From assembly GCA_026826555.1 (NCBI GenBank), contig JAKSZT010053887.1, positions 62,233,374-62,297,373 on the forward strand: DNA of 64,000 bases, given 5' to 3'. The notes under the pieces are model-generated. The model had not been told where the DNA came from and searched no databases. It saw only the letters and a program-made list of their open reading frames with translations. Positions 49,736 to 62,158 of this stretch are shown here, one piece after another; the stretch's first letter is position 1, and every line of letters begins with the position of its first letter. The position numbers and the translations under genes were made by a program. The stretch is from Tolypeutes matacus (taxonomy: Eukaryota > Chordata > Mammalia > Cingulata > Chlamyphoridae).

Positions 49736-51925
49736 AGACAAGGGTTTGGTAAATATAAATGTATATAGTAATTACATTTATATATATATTATTGTATATT
49801 ATATAATGTAAGTAAAAATATAGTATTTTACTAACTTTAAGACCTATAAAATTGCATTAATAATATGTATATTTAATGTATTGCCTTAATTGCTTTATTT
49901 TAATGATCATAAAATATGTATAGAAGAGCGTTCAGTGGATTAGCCTTATCTCTAGCACCCAATCTTATTTTTTCCTTATTAGATACCAAATAACTGAAAC
50001 TCTAAGTCTGCAATTTGGGAATTTTTCAGGAATCTAATCATTATTACAAACATATCTCAGATATTTTCTTTGTAACTTATTATCATTGCCTCTGTTTAAT
50101 CGTTTCTGAAATCCAACCATTCTATCAAATTTTCCCTGATGTAGTATAAAACATAGTTTCCCACCCCAACTATGTCCCACCCTTCACTTGCCACTATCTG
50201 AAAGACAGTTTGCTTTGTTGCAAGAGGGACTTTTACACCCAATGTTAATATTTCCCAAATTTTATATATTGGTTGTATATATTTGAACATCCATTATATT
50301 TTTTGTCTTCTTCAAAGTAGCCTTTGCTTACCTAGTCATATGGACAATGTCCAAGTTAATACCATGAGGATTATGGCACTTAATAGCATATTGTAATGTC
50401 AACTGATAGTTTACTATCCACTAATGTGACATGGGTAACATTTAATGCACTGGATTATTTCCCTCATATTCTGTTTTTAATTCAATATCATTTATTATAA
50501 TGACATCTTACACAATTTTGTAAGAAGACCAAGAGTGAAATCACTTGTCAAGACCATCATAACTCTCAATGCTCCAAATGGCCATGCCCTGCCACTGCAC
50601 ATGTACTCTAGCCTAAGCTTTTATAATTTAATGAAAACATTCATGATGCAAGATCAAGAAAATGTATAACCATTGGTGATGAATTTTTAACAAACTATAT
50701 GTAAATTAGATCGGGTAAGATTAATTTATAAATATAAATACTCATTTGCACAAGGATCAATTTACTTAAGGCTATGTAAGCAACTGAAGGAAATTAAAAT
50801 GTAAAGGAAAAGAAAAAGAAGAAATTATAAGTACCATGTGTTTTCTTCTTCATCTCCAGATGCATTTCCACAGCTAAAAATGGCATAGAAATGCACACAT
50901 ACATTTATACCCACATTACACACTTCTACATCCTTTTTAGATTAATTAATTGTTCCTTGAACTAATTTTATGACATAGTGTGTTTGGAATAGAAGATGGA
51001 ATGGAATCTTCAATATGGTAAGCAGCTCTTTGCTGGAGTTTTAGGTAACACCTTACTCTTCAGAAAGCCACAAAGCTTTGCAAATTTCATCGATTTCTTT
51101 GATTGATGTAAATTGCAAGTGACTCTACATTTTGCCAGGAAAGTCTCAAATGGTTCCAGCTGACTCTACAATGAGCCACTACGTGGTCTAAGGCACTGTA
51201 AGGAATATATCACATCTTCAACCTCAAGCAATAGAATTCAATCTACTTTGTTTTAAATTAAACACTCCCTAAGTAATTGTACTCAAGGTTTGAAAAGTTT
51301 TTGCTTCCTTAAACAGCATGAACATGTACTAATAGCATTGCCTTTTATAATTTTCAGAAAAAAGTCATTTTTGGAACCTGAGAAGAAAGGTAGCCTTCAA
51401 GGTGTAGGCCTCAAAGGAAGAAATGAAAACATAAAAAAGCTGTTCTGGTCTGATTTATACATCTCAGAATAGAGAATAATGGTCTCAGCTCTGGTCCCCA
51501 TTCCTCCTGTGATCAGAGCTCCATTTGCAGTTAATGGGGACCTCTTCTATAGAAGGCCTTTTAGAGACTATGTGGATTTTGAGCTGCAAGACAGAATTGA
51601 AAAGTGCCACCGAAGGTAGCCTCTGGGCTGCTCACCACTCACAGATTCATAGACAAAGGAGCAAAGGAAAGCAGAACAATCAGGACATATTCCAAGAAGC
51701 AAGCAGGTCCGAGATGCCATCCAAGTGGCACAAGGCAACACACAAAGATACAGTCCTCACGCCTGTGGCACTGAACAGACTCCAGCCATTAAGAAAAGCA
51801 CATCTTTGGAATTTGTAGCCACCTAATGCCAATTACCTATGGCCCATTCTAAAAAGATGCAAAAAGTCATTGCTGCCAGGAGTTATGGTGTGCTGTTTCT
51901 ATACTGTTTTGGGAGAGGGTGCAGC
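49736..51925. other. No gene recognised
   Basis: About 2.2 kb of AT-rich sequence. Frames at 51290-51472 and 51525-51818 (97 codons) lack domains or splice context. Confidence 0.4.
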
Positions 51926-51929
51926 AAAG

Positions 51930-52185
51930 AGAAAAAAGCTTGGGTTTTGGAGTCAAATTAAGGTTCAAATTCAGGCTATCCTACTTGCTAGCTGCGTGAA
52001 CTAGAGAAAGTTTCTCAGCCTCTCTAAACATGAAATTTTTTCCCCTGATAAAGTATGGTGCTAATGGTTCCTACATTGCCTGGTTATTGTGATTATTATG
52101 TGAGATAAAGTCTGTAAAACACCTAGGACAGTGCCAGGTACCTAAAAAGAGCTCAACAAATGGTAACTGTAAGAAGATAACGGCA
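51930..52185 (+). repeat. MIR, nearly full length
   Basis: Complete MIR order in plus orientation: ttgggttttggagtcaaatt, gttcaaattcaggctatcct, tgctagctgcgtgaactaga g, then a cagcctctctaaacatgaaa segment, attatgtgagataaagtctg taaaacacct and aggacagtgccaggtaccta. Confidence 0.85.
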
Positions 52186-52327
52186 ATGATGATGATGAAG
52201 AGGATGCCCAAATGTGACGGTCACTATGAATTGGACTTTTCATAGTCTAGTGTGTTATATTATTTCTTCCCTCAGAGCTTTCACATACCCCATTTGCTCT
52301 CTTCTTGACAGTCCAGAAGGGACATCC

Positions 52328-52689
52328 AGTTCTGCTATAACAATGTGCCACAGACTCGCTGGCTTAAACAACAGAAATTTTTTGTCTCACACTCATGAGG
52401 CTAAAAGTCTGAAATCAAGGTGTCAGCAAGGACATTCTTCCCAATCCACAGCATTCTATCTCTGTCACATGACCGGCCCGCTCTGTCTGCATCTGTCCAA
52501 ATTTATTCTCCTTATAGGGACACTAGTCAGATTGCACTAGGACCTGTCCTAATCCGGTTTGGCCTCATCTTCAGCAATAACATCTTCAAAGATTGTGTTT
52601 ACAAAAATAATTTCACTTTCACAGGACTGGGGGTTAGGACTTGAACAGGACTTTGTTGGGGGGAGGGGAACACAATTCAATCCATAACA
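52328..52689 (-). mobile_element. MLT1-type MaLR LTR
   Basis: Reverse MLT1 order: tctgctataacaatgtgcca, tggcttaaacaacagaaatt, gaaatcaaggtgtcagcaag gac, 'ccttatagggacactagtcagat', aggacctgtcctaatccggt, cagcaataacatcttcaaag, ggggttaggacttgaacagg, end caatccataaca. Confidence 0.85.
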
Positions 52690-53158
52690 CAAGCTACTTC
52701 CTATCCTCTCCACCCAAACAATGCCTCATGATTCTGAGAAATTTGCTAAAGTATCAATGCCTCCAGGGAGACTTCCCCAAACCCCTGTGATTTGGCTGCA
52801 TCTCTCCTACTTTCCACAACAACGAGAACAAAGGACTCAGCAAAACGACCTCAAAAACCTGAGTTCTAAACTTGGATTTAAAGATTCTTGGGTTCCTACT
52901 TGTTCTAGACACTGTGCTAAGGAATGGGATCATATAGACGCATAAATAAGCCTTGGTTACAGGCCATACAAGTATTCCAAATCTAGACTTAGAGCTACAC
53001 CAAAATTATGGCCAGGACTGTAACAGAAGTATGTATAAAATCACAGGAGGAAGAAATTAATTAAATCATGGGAAGACAGAAGGAGAACTTTTAAGGAACA
53101 TTTCAGTTATAAAATAACATCTGAGTTGGACCTTCAAGGATGAGTACAAAAAGTTCCC
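52690..53158. other. No gene recognised
   Basis: No named repeat or exon. Confidence 0.4.
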
Positions 53159-53174
53159 TAAAAGGATCTCACCA

Positions 53175-53382
53175 GGGAAGCGGCTGTGGCTCAATCAGTA
53201 GGGCTCCCGTTTACCATATGGGAGGCCCCGGGTTCGGTTCCCGGGGCCTCCTGGTGAAGGCAAGCCCGCCCGCATGGCGTGGTTAGCTGACCCAGCGAGC
53301 ACAAGCAGCAAGGGGGGGATAAATGAATAAATAAATAAAATCTTTTAAAAAAAAAAATAAATAAAAAAAATAAATAAATAAA
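53175..53382 (+). mobile_element. DAS-type SINE, short form
   Basis: Best preserved SINE in the window: gggaagcggctgtggctcaa (A-box region), accatatgggaggccccggg, B-box-like gggttcggttcccgg, ggcctcctggtgaaggcaag, a GC-rich link and a long A/AAAT tail. Perfect 16-bp target duplication taaaaggatctcacca (53159-53174 and 53383-53398). It lacks the A/G-rich second half of the copies at 38.9 and 48.0 kb. Near-intact promoter boxes and a perfect duplication suggest a fairly young insertion. Confidence 0.9.
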
Positions 53383-53399
53383 TAAAAGGATCTCACCAC

Positions 53400-55145
53400 A
53401 ACAGCTTGTCATTTCGTGTTTATGCAGGCAACCCCTCTCTGAGGAGTAATGGGACACAGCTCCCACTGAAATGGCAATAGATTATTCCATTTATGAACAA
53501 ATAAAGGACAAATAAGTGAAGGGAATAGCTTATATCGAGCCTTTCATTTGTTCCGAGGGTGATTTTTAATCAAAGCGAGGCTTGACGATGTGAGCACAGA
53601 AGGCAATTTGGGGCTCTAAGATGGGCTCAGGTGGTGGTCAGGTCACATTGGCCTCTGAGTGCTTGGATTGTTGGGTGGTTAAATGAATTGATGATTGCAA
53701 ATTGCTTTGAAAATACACAATGCTGAATAAATGCCATGAATTACTATTGTTCAATATAGTCAGGAGACAAACTTGTCCCCAAATAGAAAGGTCTCTGAAA
53801 GATGCACTATGTTAAAAGACATTCAGAGCTTTCCTTTTCAGACCAAAGATGAAATTTTTAGCTAGGTTTATTCAATGCCATCATAACGCCCAAGAATAGT
53901 CTTTTTAAAATGCCATTATAACAGAATAAATCTGAAATTGCTCATAAACACTACCTACAGGAAACTTGAAGAAAAAATGCATTATACTAAAACAGTTTTG
54001 CCATCTCACTTAAAAATAAATTATAAGACAAAGAAAGCCTCCCATGGGAATGGTAGCTGTGAAAGCTGAGCACAAAGAAGAAGAAACAAATCAAAACTAT
54101 CTAAATCATACAAAGATAGAGTGGGTTCTTTTGAAAAAATACTGGAACTATGATAGAAGAAACTCACATTTGATTCAACTAATCAATCATTTTTTTACTT
54201 TGAATTGTTTTCAGCAATGGTTGTAAGTCTCCACCAACCCTATCTAACATTTACAAAGGATTAAATGGAAGGAAGTTTAGCCATATAATAAGGATAATAA
54301 TATTGATAATACCTTATGTTGCAAGGTGATTTCTAGAATAGTAACCTAATGACAATATTTTTCAAACACTCAGAAAATCTTATAAAAATCTTTAACTAGC
54401 AGACAAAGCAGGCAGGCTTTAAAAGAAACTACCAAAACATAGAACACATGCCTTCATAATGCCTAAGAATAGTCATAATATAAAAATATTCTTGAATACA
54501 TAATTTTTATATTGAGAAAAATTTTATGTAATGAAACATAAATGAAACATAATGAAACGGGGAGATAATGATGAATTAGACAAGCCTTTCCCAAACTATG
54601 TTCCTTGGAACACTAGTTGCATAAGATGCTGGTAAGTGAGCTGTGAGAAAAGGGTTATATGCAAACGTTAAAAAAAAAAAAAAAAAAAACTCTGAAACGT
54701 TCTGTAGCAAAGAAACCTGTTTGTCTACTCTTATGGCCTTCAAAATTTACACATTCTATCTCTGTCCTTCCTTAAATTGGGAGTGCATTCACCCAAGGCA
54801 AGGGTAGTCTACCATTTGACAGAGATACCCAAAACTATACAATAAATACAGTACATACCTCTGGAGAGAGAATTTTAATTTTAATTTTACCAAAAAGTAA
54901 GAAGTGTAAAACATTATTTCTAAATTGAAACAAACAAAAGATTATTACTTCTAAGCACTTTTGCTTATGGGAAGCCATTCTTATCATGTACTCAGAGGCT
55001 TGGGAGAAAGGGCCCATATTCCTATGCTACAAAGATCACTTCGGTAGAAAATTTTGAGAAGGAATAGGATCCAAAACCTGGAAAGAATTGGTATTTCTGA
55101 TACTTAAATTATTCTTCATCTTAGGCTTGAATTTGTCAATTAAAA
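53400..55145. other. No gene recognised
   Basis: AT-rich sequence with an A20 run at about 54670-54689. No exon or firmly named repeat. Confidence 0.4.
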
Positions 55146-56100
55146 ATTAAAGGAGAAAAGAGCACAGGTATAAAATGGCAGATTAGGGAGTTTTACAAGC
55201 CGTTCCCTCCACTAGAAAAAGAGGCTGAGGTTAACTAGGTGGTAGCTCTGAAACCAGAATGGACATTTAGAACAGCTACAGGAGGAAGAGAGAGGCTGCC
55301 AAGAGCTCGGCTTTTGTAGGTGAAAGCACAAACCATTGAGGAGCCTTCACTGTTCAGCCCCGTGGCGGAGGCTGCAGAATGGCCGCAGCTGTGGCGACGT
55401 GGCCCCAGTCCCTGGAGTGGCTGTGGGTCCAGGCCTGTCAAAGAAAACCACCTCCTCTGAAAGTTAGTTTTGAGGGCCATGATCCATCTGGAGGACCAGG
55501 GAGGAAGCTGGCCTCAGATTCAGTCCTCAGGACACCAGCATTTCTAGCACCCCACCAAAAGCTACCTGGATTTAAGAGCTGGTATTTTGTTTTATTTTGT
55601 TGCTCTTTTCCACTTCTGTGTGGGCTTCCCTGGTCTGGAAGATCCCTGAAGGCACAGCATAGAATGGCCTTGGTGCAACTGTGGCTTCTGGCCTCACAGC
55701 AGCATGTGCCAGGACTTAAAGATACACTGCACTTATCATTCTTAGGATTTCTTCTTTCTCTTTCTTATGTTGCTTAGTTTGGCAGATCCCTGAGCACCCA
55801 GTGCAGCTAGCCTCAGTTTCACTGAGAAGCAGCGTCTTTTGTCCTTACCCCGGCATCTACAGGGTCATAAAGAACTGATGCATCTCTTCTTTCTCTTTTT
55901 TTGTTGTTGTTGAATTTTTTTCTTTCTCTATTTAATACATTTGGGTCTGGCAGATTCCTGAGGGATGAGCGGGAACACTGAACTAGGGTAGCAGTAACTC
56001 TGGCTTCACACTAGCACATAACAAGAGAATTGGAGAAGCAGTGGGCTTCTTTATTTTTGTCCCTTTCATTTTTTCTGAGTGTTTTGTCTGTTAGTATTTT

Positions 56101-56316
56101 TTTCTTTATTTTTATTTTTTAAGGAGGTACTGGGGATCAAACTCAGGATCTTGTACATGGGAAACAGGTGTTCAACCACTGAGCTATATCTGCTCCCCAA
56201 TGAGAGTTTGGTCTTTTCATTTGTTTGTTTTTGTTTTAGGAAGTACTGGGGATTGAACCCAGGACCTCATACATGGGAAGTAGGCACTCAGACACTGAAC
56301 TACATCTGCTCCCCTC
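56101..56316 (-). mobile_element. DAS-type SINE, two tRNA-like units, in L1 5' UTR
   Basis: Two related units in minus orientation: 56121-56199 (ggaggtactggggatcaaac, then a 'caggatcttgtacatgggaaacagg' segment and gagctatatctgctcccc) and 56238-56315 (gaagtactggggattgaacc caggacctca, gaactacatctgctcccc). They are joined by a T/G-rich linker. The organisation matches the copies at 15.0 and 63.5 kb. Confidence 0.75.
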
Positions 56317-57188
56317 CTTACTTTTTAAAACTCTTTCTCTCCCTCCCTTTTTTTAAATTTCTCAACAGAAATATACAAAACATGCAAGCAGACAAGAATG
56401 CATGGCCCAGTCACAGGAAGAAAATAAGAATATGATGTAAAATTTTTCAGAGAAAGCAAAGAATCTGGAATTACTAATCAAAGATCTTAGAACAACTCTC
56501 CTAAACAGGATCGATGAACTAAAGGAAAACATGGATAAAGAACTAAAGAAAATTAGGAAAGTAATATATGAATAAAATGAGAATTTCAATAACTAAATAG
56601 AAATTATAAAGAAGACCCAAATAGAAAATCTGAAACTCAGAAGTACAATAACTCAAGTAAAAAATTAGATCGAGGGGTTCAAGAACAGATAGGAGGAGGC
56701 AGAAAAAAGGATTAGGAAACCCAAAGACAAAACAATTGGAATTGTGCAGATTGAGGAACAGAGGACAAAAAAGATTGAAAACAAGATGAATAGAGACTGA
56801 GGAACCTGTGGGACACCATTAAGCATGCCAATATGCACATCATAGGAGTTCCAAAGGAGAAGAGAGAAAGGATCAGAAAAAAACAAATGAGGAAATAATG
56901 GCAGAAAACTTTCCAAGTTTTATGAAATATATGAATATGCAAATCCAAGGTGCTCACAGAATGTCAAGCAGGGCAAACCCAAACAGATTGACACTGAGAC
57001 ACATTAGGATCAAACTTTCCAATGCCAAGGACAAAGACAGAATCTTAAAACACTCTAAGAAAAGTAACATGTCACAAATAAGAGATCCTTAGTAAGACAC
57101 CATGGAGGCCAGAAGGCAGTGGAAGGATATATTTAAAGCGCTGAGAGAATAAAAAGAAAATTTCTTACCTGACAATCATATACCTAGC

Positions 57189-57752
57189 TGTGGTGGTTTG
57201 GATATTTTGTGAACCCCCAGAAAATTAACATCCTTTAACTGATCCATTCCTGTGGGTGTGGGACCCTTTCAATTGAGGGCCTTTAATTAGACTGGACCAG
57301 AGTGGGTCCTAATCCTCTTACTGGAGTTCTTCATAAAGCAGAGACATAAAGGAAAATGCCTTAAGAGACAGAAGGAGAGGTCCCAGAGACTAGAGGCTGG
57401 AATCAGCAGAACACAGAGGCAGAAAGAGATGCCCAATAGGCCAGGCACATGGAGCAGCTAGAAGCTAAAAGACAAAGGCCCGGAGGAGAGGGGAGAGATG
57501 AGCGAGCCACCATTATGATGCCATGTACTTGATCACTCACAACTGAGCTCTGAGAGAAAGCATCTTTAGATGATGCAGCCATGTGCCTGATTCTCCTCAG
57601 CTGCAATTTGGTGAGATAGCATCTGTCTATATGCCTTGATTTGGACATTTTCACAGCCTTGGGACTGTAAGTTTTTACCCTAATAAATTTTCATTATAAA
57701 AGCCAACCCGTTTCTGGTATATTGCCTTGACAGCCTGTGGCAAATGAAAACA
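57189..57752 (+). mobile_element. ERV-type solo LTR nested in L1 ORF1
   Basis: 564 bp starting TGTGGTGGTTTGGATA and ending caaatgaaaaca, a TG...CA element. It is flanked by near-identical 5-bp copies, ctagc (57184-57188) and ccagc (57753-57757). L1 ORF1 sequence stops at the left flank and resumes right after the right flank. A polyA region (cctaataaattttcattata) lies near the 3' end. Confidence 0.75.
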
Positions 57753-57960
57753 CCAGCAAAATTGTTCTTCAAAGTTGAAGGAGAAATTAAGATATTTCAA
57801 GACAAATAAAAACCTGAAGTAGTTCATTACCACTAGCTCTGCCTGACATGAAATGCTGAAGGGAATCCTCCATGTTGCTAGGAAAGGACACTAGACATTA
57901 TATCAACGTTGGATGAAGAAATAAATATCTTCCATGGAAGTAACAATATGGGTAAATATA

Positions 57961-58334
57961 TGTGCAGGAATTATTTCATTTTCATTTGTAATCTATTTTC
58001 TTAATTAAGGAAGTTGTGATTTTATGAAACAATCATGCAAAACACAAAGGATTCATATACATCATTCTACTACCAACACCTTGCATTGTTGTAAAACGCT
58101 TCTTACAAATGATAAAAGAACATCATCGAAATAGTACTGCTAACTATAGTCCATAGCTTACATTTGTTGTGTTTATCCCATAATCTACTCTATTATTAAC
58201 ACCATATATTATTATTGTACCCTTGTTATAGTTCATGAGAGAACATTATCATATTTGTACTGTTAACCACAGTCCATCATCTACCACAAGGTTTACTGTG
58301 TTATACGGTCCCATGCTTTGAACAATCCATCCAA
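57961..58334. other. Junction segment inside the L1, of unclear origin
   Basis: Lies between the end of ORF1 and the ORF2 C-terminal part. Words such as ctaactatagtccatagctt acattt and gttaaccacagtccatcatc resemble L1 3' UTR sequence read in reverse (compare about 45880-46080). This suggests an inverted or unrelated inserted piece. Confidence 0.35.
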
Positions 58335-59745
58335 GGGACCCTGAATAATCAAAACAATCTTGAAAAAAAAAGGGGGGGGTGGGTTAGAGGACTCATACTT
58401 CCCCATTTCAAATTGTATTACAAAGTGATAGTAATCAAAACAGTATGGTTCTGGCACAAAGATAGACAAGTAGGTCAATGGAACAGAATTGAAAATCCAG
58501 AAATAGACCCACACATATATGGCCAAATGATTTACAAAGAACATGTAGTGGGGAATAAATAGTCTCTTCAACAAATAATGCTGGGAAAACTGGATATCCA
58601 CATGCTAAAGAATTAAGTTAGATACGTATCTCACACCATATAATAAAATCTACTCAAAATGGATCAAGGACCTAAAAATAAGAGCTAAAATTATTAAGCT
58701 CTTAGAAGATAACATAAAAAAAATCTTTGCGGCCTGGGGTTCAGCAATGGATTCTTAGGTATGACACCAAAAGCACAAGGAATAAAAGAAACAATAGATA
58801 AATTTGGTTTCATCAAAATTAAAACTTTTGTGCATCAAAGAAGATTATTAAGAAAGTAGAAAGACAACCTACAGAATGGGAAAAAATAATTTCAAACAAT
58901 TTATCAGATAAATGTTTTATATCCAGAATAAAGAATTGCTATAACTCAACAGAAAGGGAACAAAGAACCTGATTAAAAAGTGGGCAAAGGACTTGAATAG
59001 ATATTTCTCCAAAGAAGATATTCAAATGGCCAATAAACACATGAATAGATGCTCAACATCATTAGCTATTAGGGAAAGGCAAATTAAAACCACAATGTGA
59101 TACCACTTCATACCTACAAGAATAGTTCTTATTTACAAAAATGGAAAATAACAAGTCTTGTAGAGAATGTGGAAAAATTGAAACCTTAGTGCATTGTTGG
59201 TAGGAATGCAAAATGGTGCAGCCATATGTAAAGCAATATGGCAGTTCCTCAAATATTTAATATAGAATTACCATATGACCCAGCAATTCTATTTTTAGCT
59301 ATATACCTACAGAGAATGAAAACAAGGTCTCAACCAGATACTTGTAAATGGCATTATTCATAATAGCCTAAAGCTGGAAATAACCCAAATGTCCACCAAC
59401 AAATGAATGGATAAAAAAAATGTGGTAGATACACACAATGGAATATTATCCAGCCATAAGACACAATGAAGTTATGAGACATGCTGCAACATGGAAGAAC
59501 CTTGAAAACGTTATTCTCAGTGAAATATGCAAGACATATAAGGACAAAAATTGTATATCACTTGTAAGAGATGACTAGAAATACCAAATTTGTATAGATA
59601 GAAAGTAGATTAGAGTTTACCAGGGGAGGAGATGATGGGGAGTAGGGGAAAGGGAGAGCATGTGTTTGTAAAAATAAAATAAATATAAATATAAATATAA
59701 ATAAATTAATTAAAATACAAAAACAAAAAATAAATAGAACTTGAG

Positions 59746-60354
59746 AAAAACATCTTCAAATGAACATTACCCTGTTAAAGAAAGCTTATTTGCCTACTGA
59801 ATCTTCTGCAGAAATCACATATTTTTGCTACCATTATGAATGCAAACTGGAGTCCTAGTCATCCATCCTTAACCAAGTTCAATTATGAATCTTTTCTATC
59901 TTTTTTAGTGTAAGCATTCAATTCTGTGAACTAGTTAACTTGCTCAGTGCAGACTGGAGAAGAATTAGCAACCAAATTATAAGGAAGTTTTCAAAATCCG
60001 TAAGTAAGTTTATTTCAATCATCTAAATATTTAGTGCTGCAGATCCCTTTGCTTCTTGAAGAGATGACACTGTGTTAGAAATAACAAAGATTTAGTAATT
60101 TGTATGAAGATTAACTGCATTTCTCTCATTTGAAATTTTTGAGTCTGGGATTGTCCTAAACTAAAAAAAAATGCATAGGAAGAAAAAGAAATGAAATTAT
60201 AATGCACTAACCTGAGGTCCTGAGACCTGCACCATGAGTCAGCTTTGCCATAAACCAGCTGTTGTTTAATTTGCTGGGCTTCAGTCATTTTGGCGGAAAT
60301 GTGAGAAAATTTGCCAAGAGGATCATCTAGTTCCGTCCAACTCTAAAGTTCTTA
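59746..60354. other. No gene recognised
   Basis: AT-rich sequence; the 85-codon minus-strand frame at 60031-60288 is unsupported. Confidence 0.4.
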
Positions 60355-60605
60355 ATAGTAAAGGTTCTGGAGTCAAACTGGCATAAATCCTGTCCCCCCC
60401 CCCTTACTAGCTGTGTGAATTCCTCAAACCTGATATTTAAGCTATCTTGAGACTCATTTTCCTCTCATGGGTAAATGGGATAATAATGGAACCTTTTTCA
60501 TAGTGCTTTTGTGAGGAATTAAGTGAGTAAAAACACATCAAACACATAAAATGCTTTGTCTGGCAAATAAGCAGTACTCAAAAGCTACTGTCATCATTGT
60601 CATCA
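60355..60605 (+). repeat. MIR, nearly full length
   Basis: Plus-orientation MIR: aaaggttctggagtcaaact, cttactagctgtgtgaattc, a 'gactcattttcctctcatgggtaaatgggataa' core, cttttgtgaggaattaagtg, ggcaaataagcagtactcaa. It contains a C9 run at about 60394-60402. Confidence 0.8.
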
Positions 60606-62045
60606 TTAGGGCTTTAAGAAAGATACAAAAGTTATATTAACATCTCATCCTTATAATAAGTGAGTGAAAGAGGGGCAAATTCCACAAATAGGATATATAG
60701 ATATATTATTAACTGAATGAAAAGTCATAAAGTTCTATGGTCCCTTTAATGCACATTATTACATCACTGTCATTTTTGCTTATATTGGTTAGATGGGTTA
60801 AGAGTAATGGTACAGGAACTTGACTAAGAAACTTTTTGGCTAATTAAATTGATGATCTGTCTCAATTCAGTAGAATAAATTGAGCAATTTATTCCTCAAG
60901 TTACTCTCTTAGGATTTCTGAAGATTGAAGACTTACCAATGCAAATAGAAGATGCTCAGAACTGTACTTCTGCTAACGGTCAACTTTCTTTAGATCTGTA
61001 TTTTAATTGCCATGAGATTATGTTCTCATTATCAACATCTTGGTACTTACTGAGTATGTACTATTTTTTTTAAGAATAGCACTGTTCTCATTTAGTCTAA
61101 TTTATTCCATAATATTAATCTCTATTTCAGATCTTTACAGTGAGTTTTAGAGGTATGTGTCTAATTTTCCTCTAGTCATTAAATGCAGATTGCATCAGAG
61201 AATATTGGAAGGTTCTATAAAAGGAATGTCCATTTCTTAAGGGTGGCGAATACATACACATCAAATGTATCATCAAAAGGGAAAGAAAGCACAAAAGAGA
61301 GACTCATTATCTAAGAACTGGATTTTCTAAAATGTGATCCTCAAAATACTAAATGGTGTCTTACACATAGTAGGCACTCAATAGCTAGTCAGTAGTTTAT
61401 CTGATATAGTAAGGGAGAGAGAAATATTTTAAAGAAGCACCAGAGTACAGAGACAAAATAAAAAAGACTAAGGAAGTGGTAGCTGGCAGGCATGGAAAAA
61501 AAAAACATAATAAGGAAGCAATATAAATAAAGATAAGAAACAAAATGAAGTGGGGCCTGCTAATTACTGATAAGGAGACAGAAAGAACACTGAGAAATTG
61601 TGAGTGAATGTGCAGTTTGAAATTTCACACCCAAACAACGGAACTTTAAGGGCCTCAATCAATCTCAGAGGGACCCTTTGACATAACAAATGCATAAATG
61701 TAAGAACTAAAAGAAGAAAGAGAAGCCATTCTTATTTTAAGAAACTTAAAAGATTCTATCAAAGGAGAAGGAAGGCAGTAGATTATTTTCCCATGGATGC
61801 ATTTTTTTTGTACTGCTTGAATGTAATATCATGTGTGGATTTCCCCTTCCCTTTCCCTTTCCCTTTAGTAATTAAAAAACTTGCTAATGAAATAGTTTAT
61901 AAAATGAAAAAACCCCACAGGTTTTTGTTGTTATCGACCTAGGTCATTGGTTTCATTAAACAAATACATTATTTAATGAACTTGGAGAATAATTAATTTG
62001 GGGGTAAAGTTTGTCAAGAATATACCAAAATCAAATCCATCTTTA
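60606..62045. other. No gene recognised; short CCCTTT repeat
   Basis: AT-rich sequence. A simple repeat of about four CCCTTT units lies at 61844-61866. A possible L2/MIR end, acacatagtaggcactcaat, lies at 61363-61382. Confidence 0.45.
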
Positions 62046-62158
62046 GTGTCTGTATTAGTCAGGGTTCTCTCGGGAAACAGAATCAGCAGGAGATATCTGT
62101 GAATAATATGGAACTCTAAAAGAGTCCATGCGACCGGGGACGCACAAGTCCAGGTTCC

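Larger units (their letters stand above)
55150..59745 (+). mobile_element. L1 with 5' UTR, ORF1 and the ORF2 3' end; most of ORF2 missing
   Basis: 55150-56370 is L1 5' UTR (GC-richer, with a 132-codon chance frame at 55379-55777). 56378-57188 and 57753-57960 are ORF1, interrupted by an LTR. Landmarks are gaactaaaggaaaacatgga, catcataggagttccaaagg, gaaaactttccaagttttat, acaccatggaggccagaagg and gacatgaaatgctgaaggga. About 58335-59570 is the C-terminal part of ORF2 and the following sequence: ggttctggcacaaagataga, ggatcaaggacctaaaaata, agtgggcaaaggacttgaat, 'ttggtaggaatgcaaaatgg', tggaatattatccagccata, ending in an A-rich tail to about 59745. The endonuclease and reverse transcriptase domains are absent. 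All frames are closed by stops. Confidence 0.8.

Noticed and set aside
53230..53245. Intact tRNA-like B box, considered as a tRNA gene
   Set aside because: No cloverleaf can be drawn with a proper anticodon arm and acceptor stem. The A-rich tail and target duplications show a SINE.
55379..55777. 132-codon frame in GC-richer sequence, at first sight a first exon with CpG-like content
   Set aside because: It lies in the 5' UTR of the L1 at 55150-59745, just ahead of ORF1; the GC content is that of an L1 promoter region.
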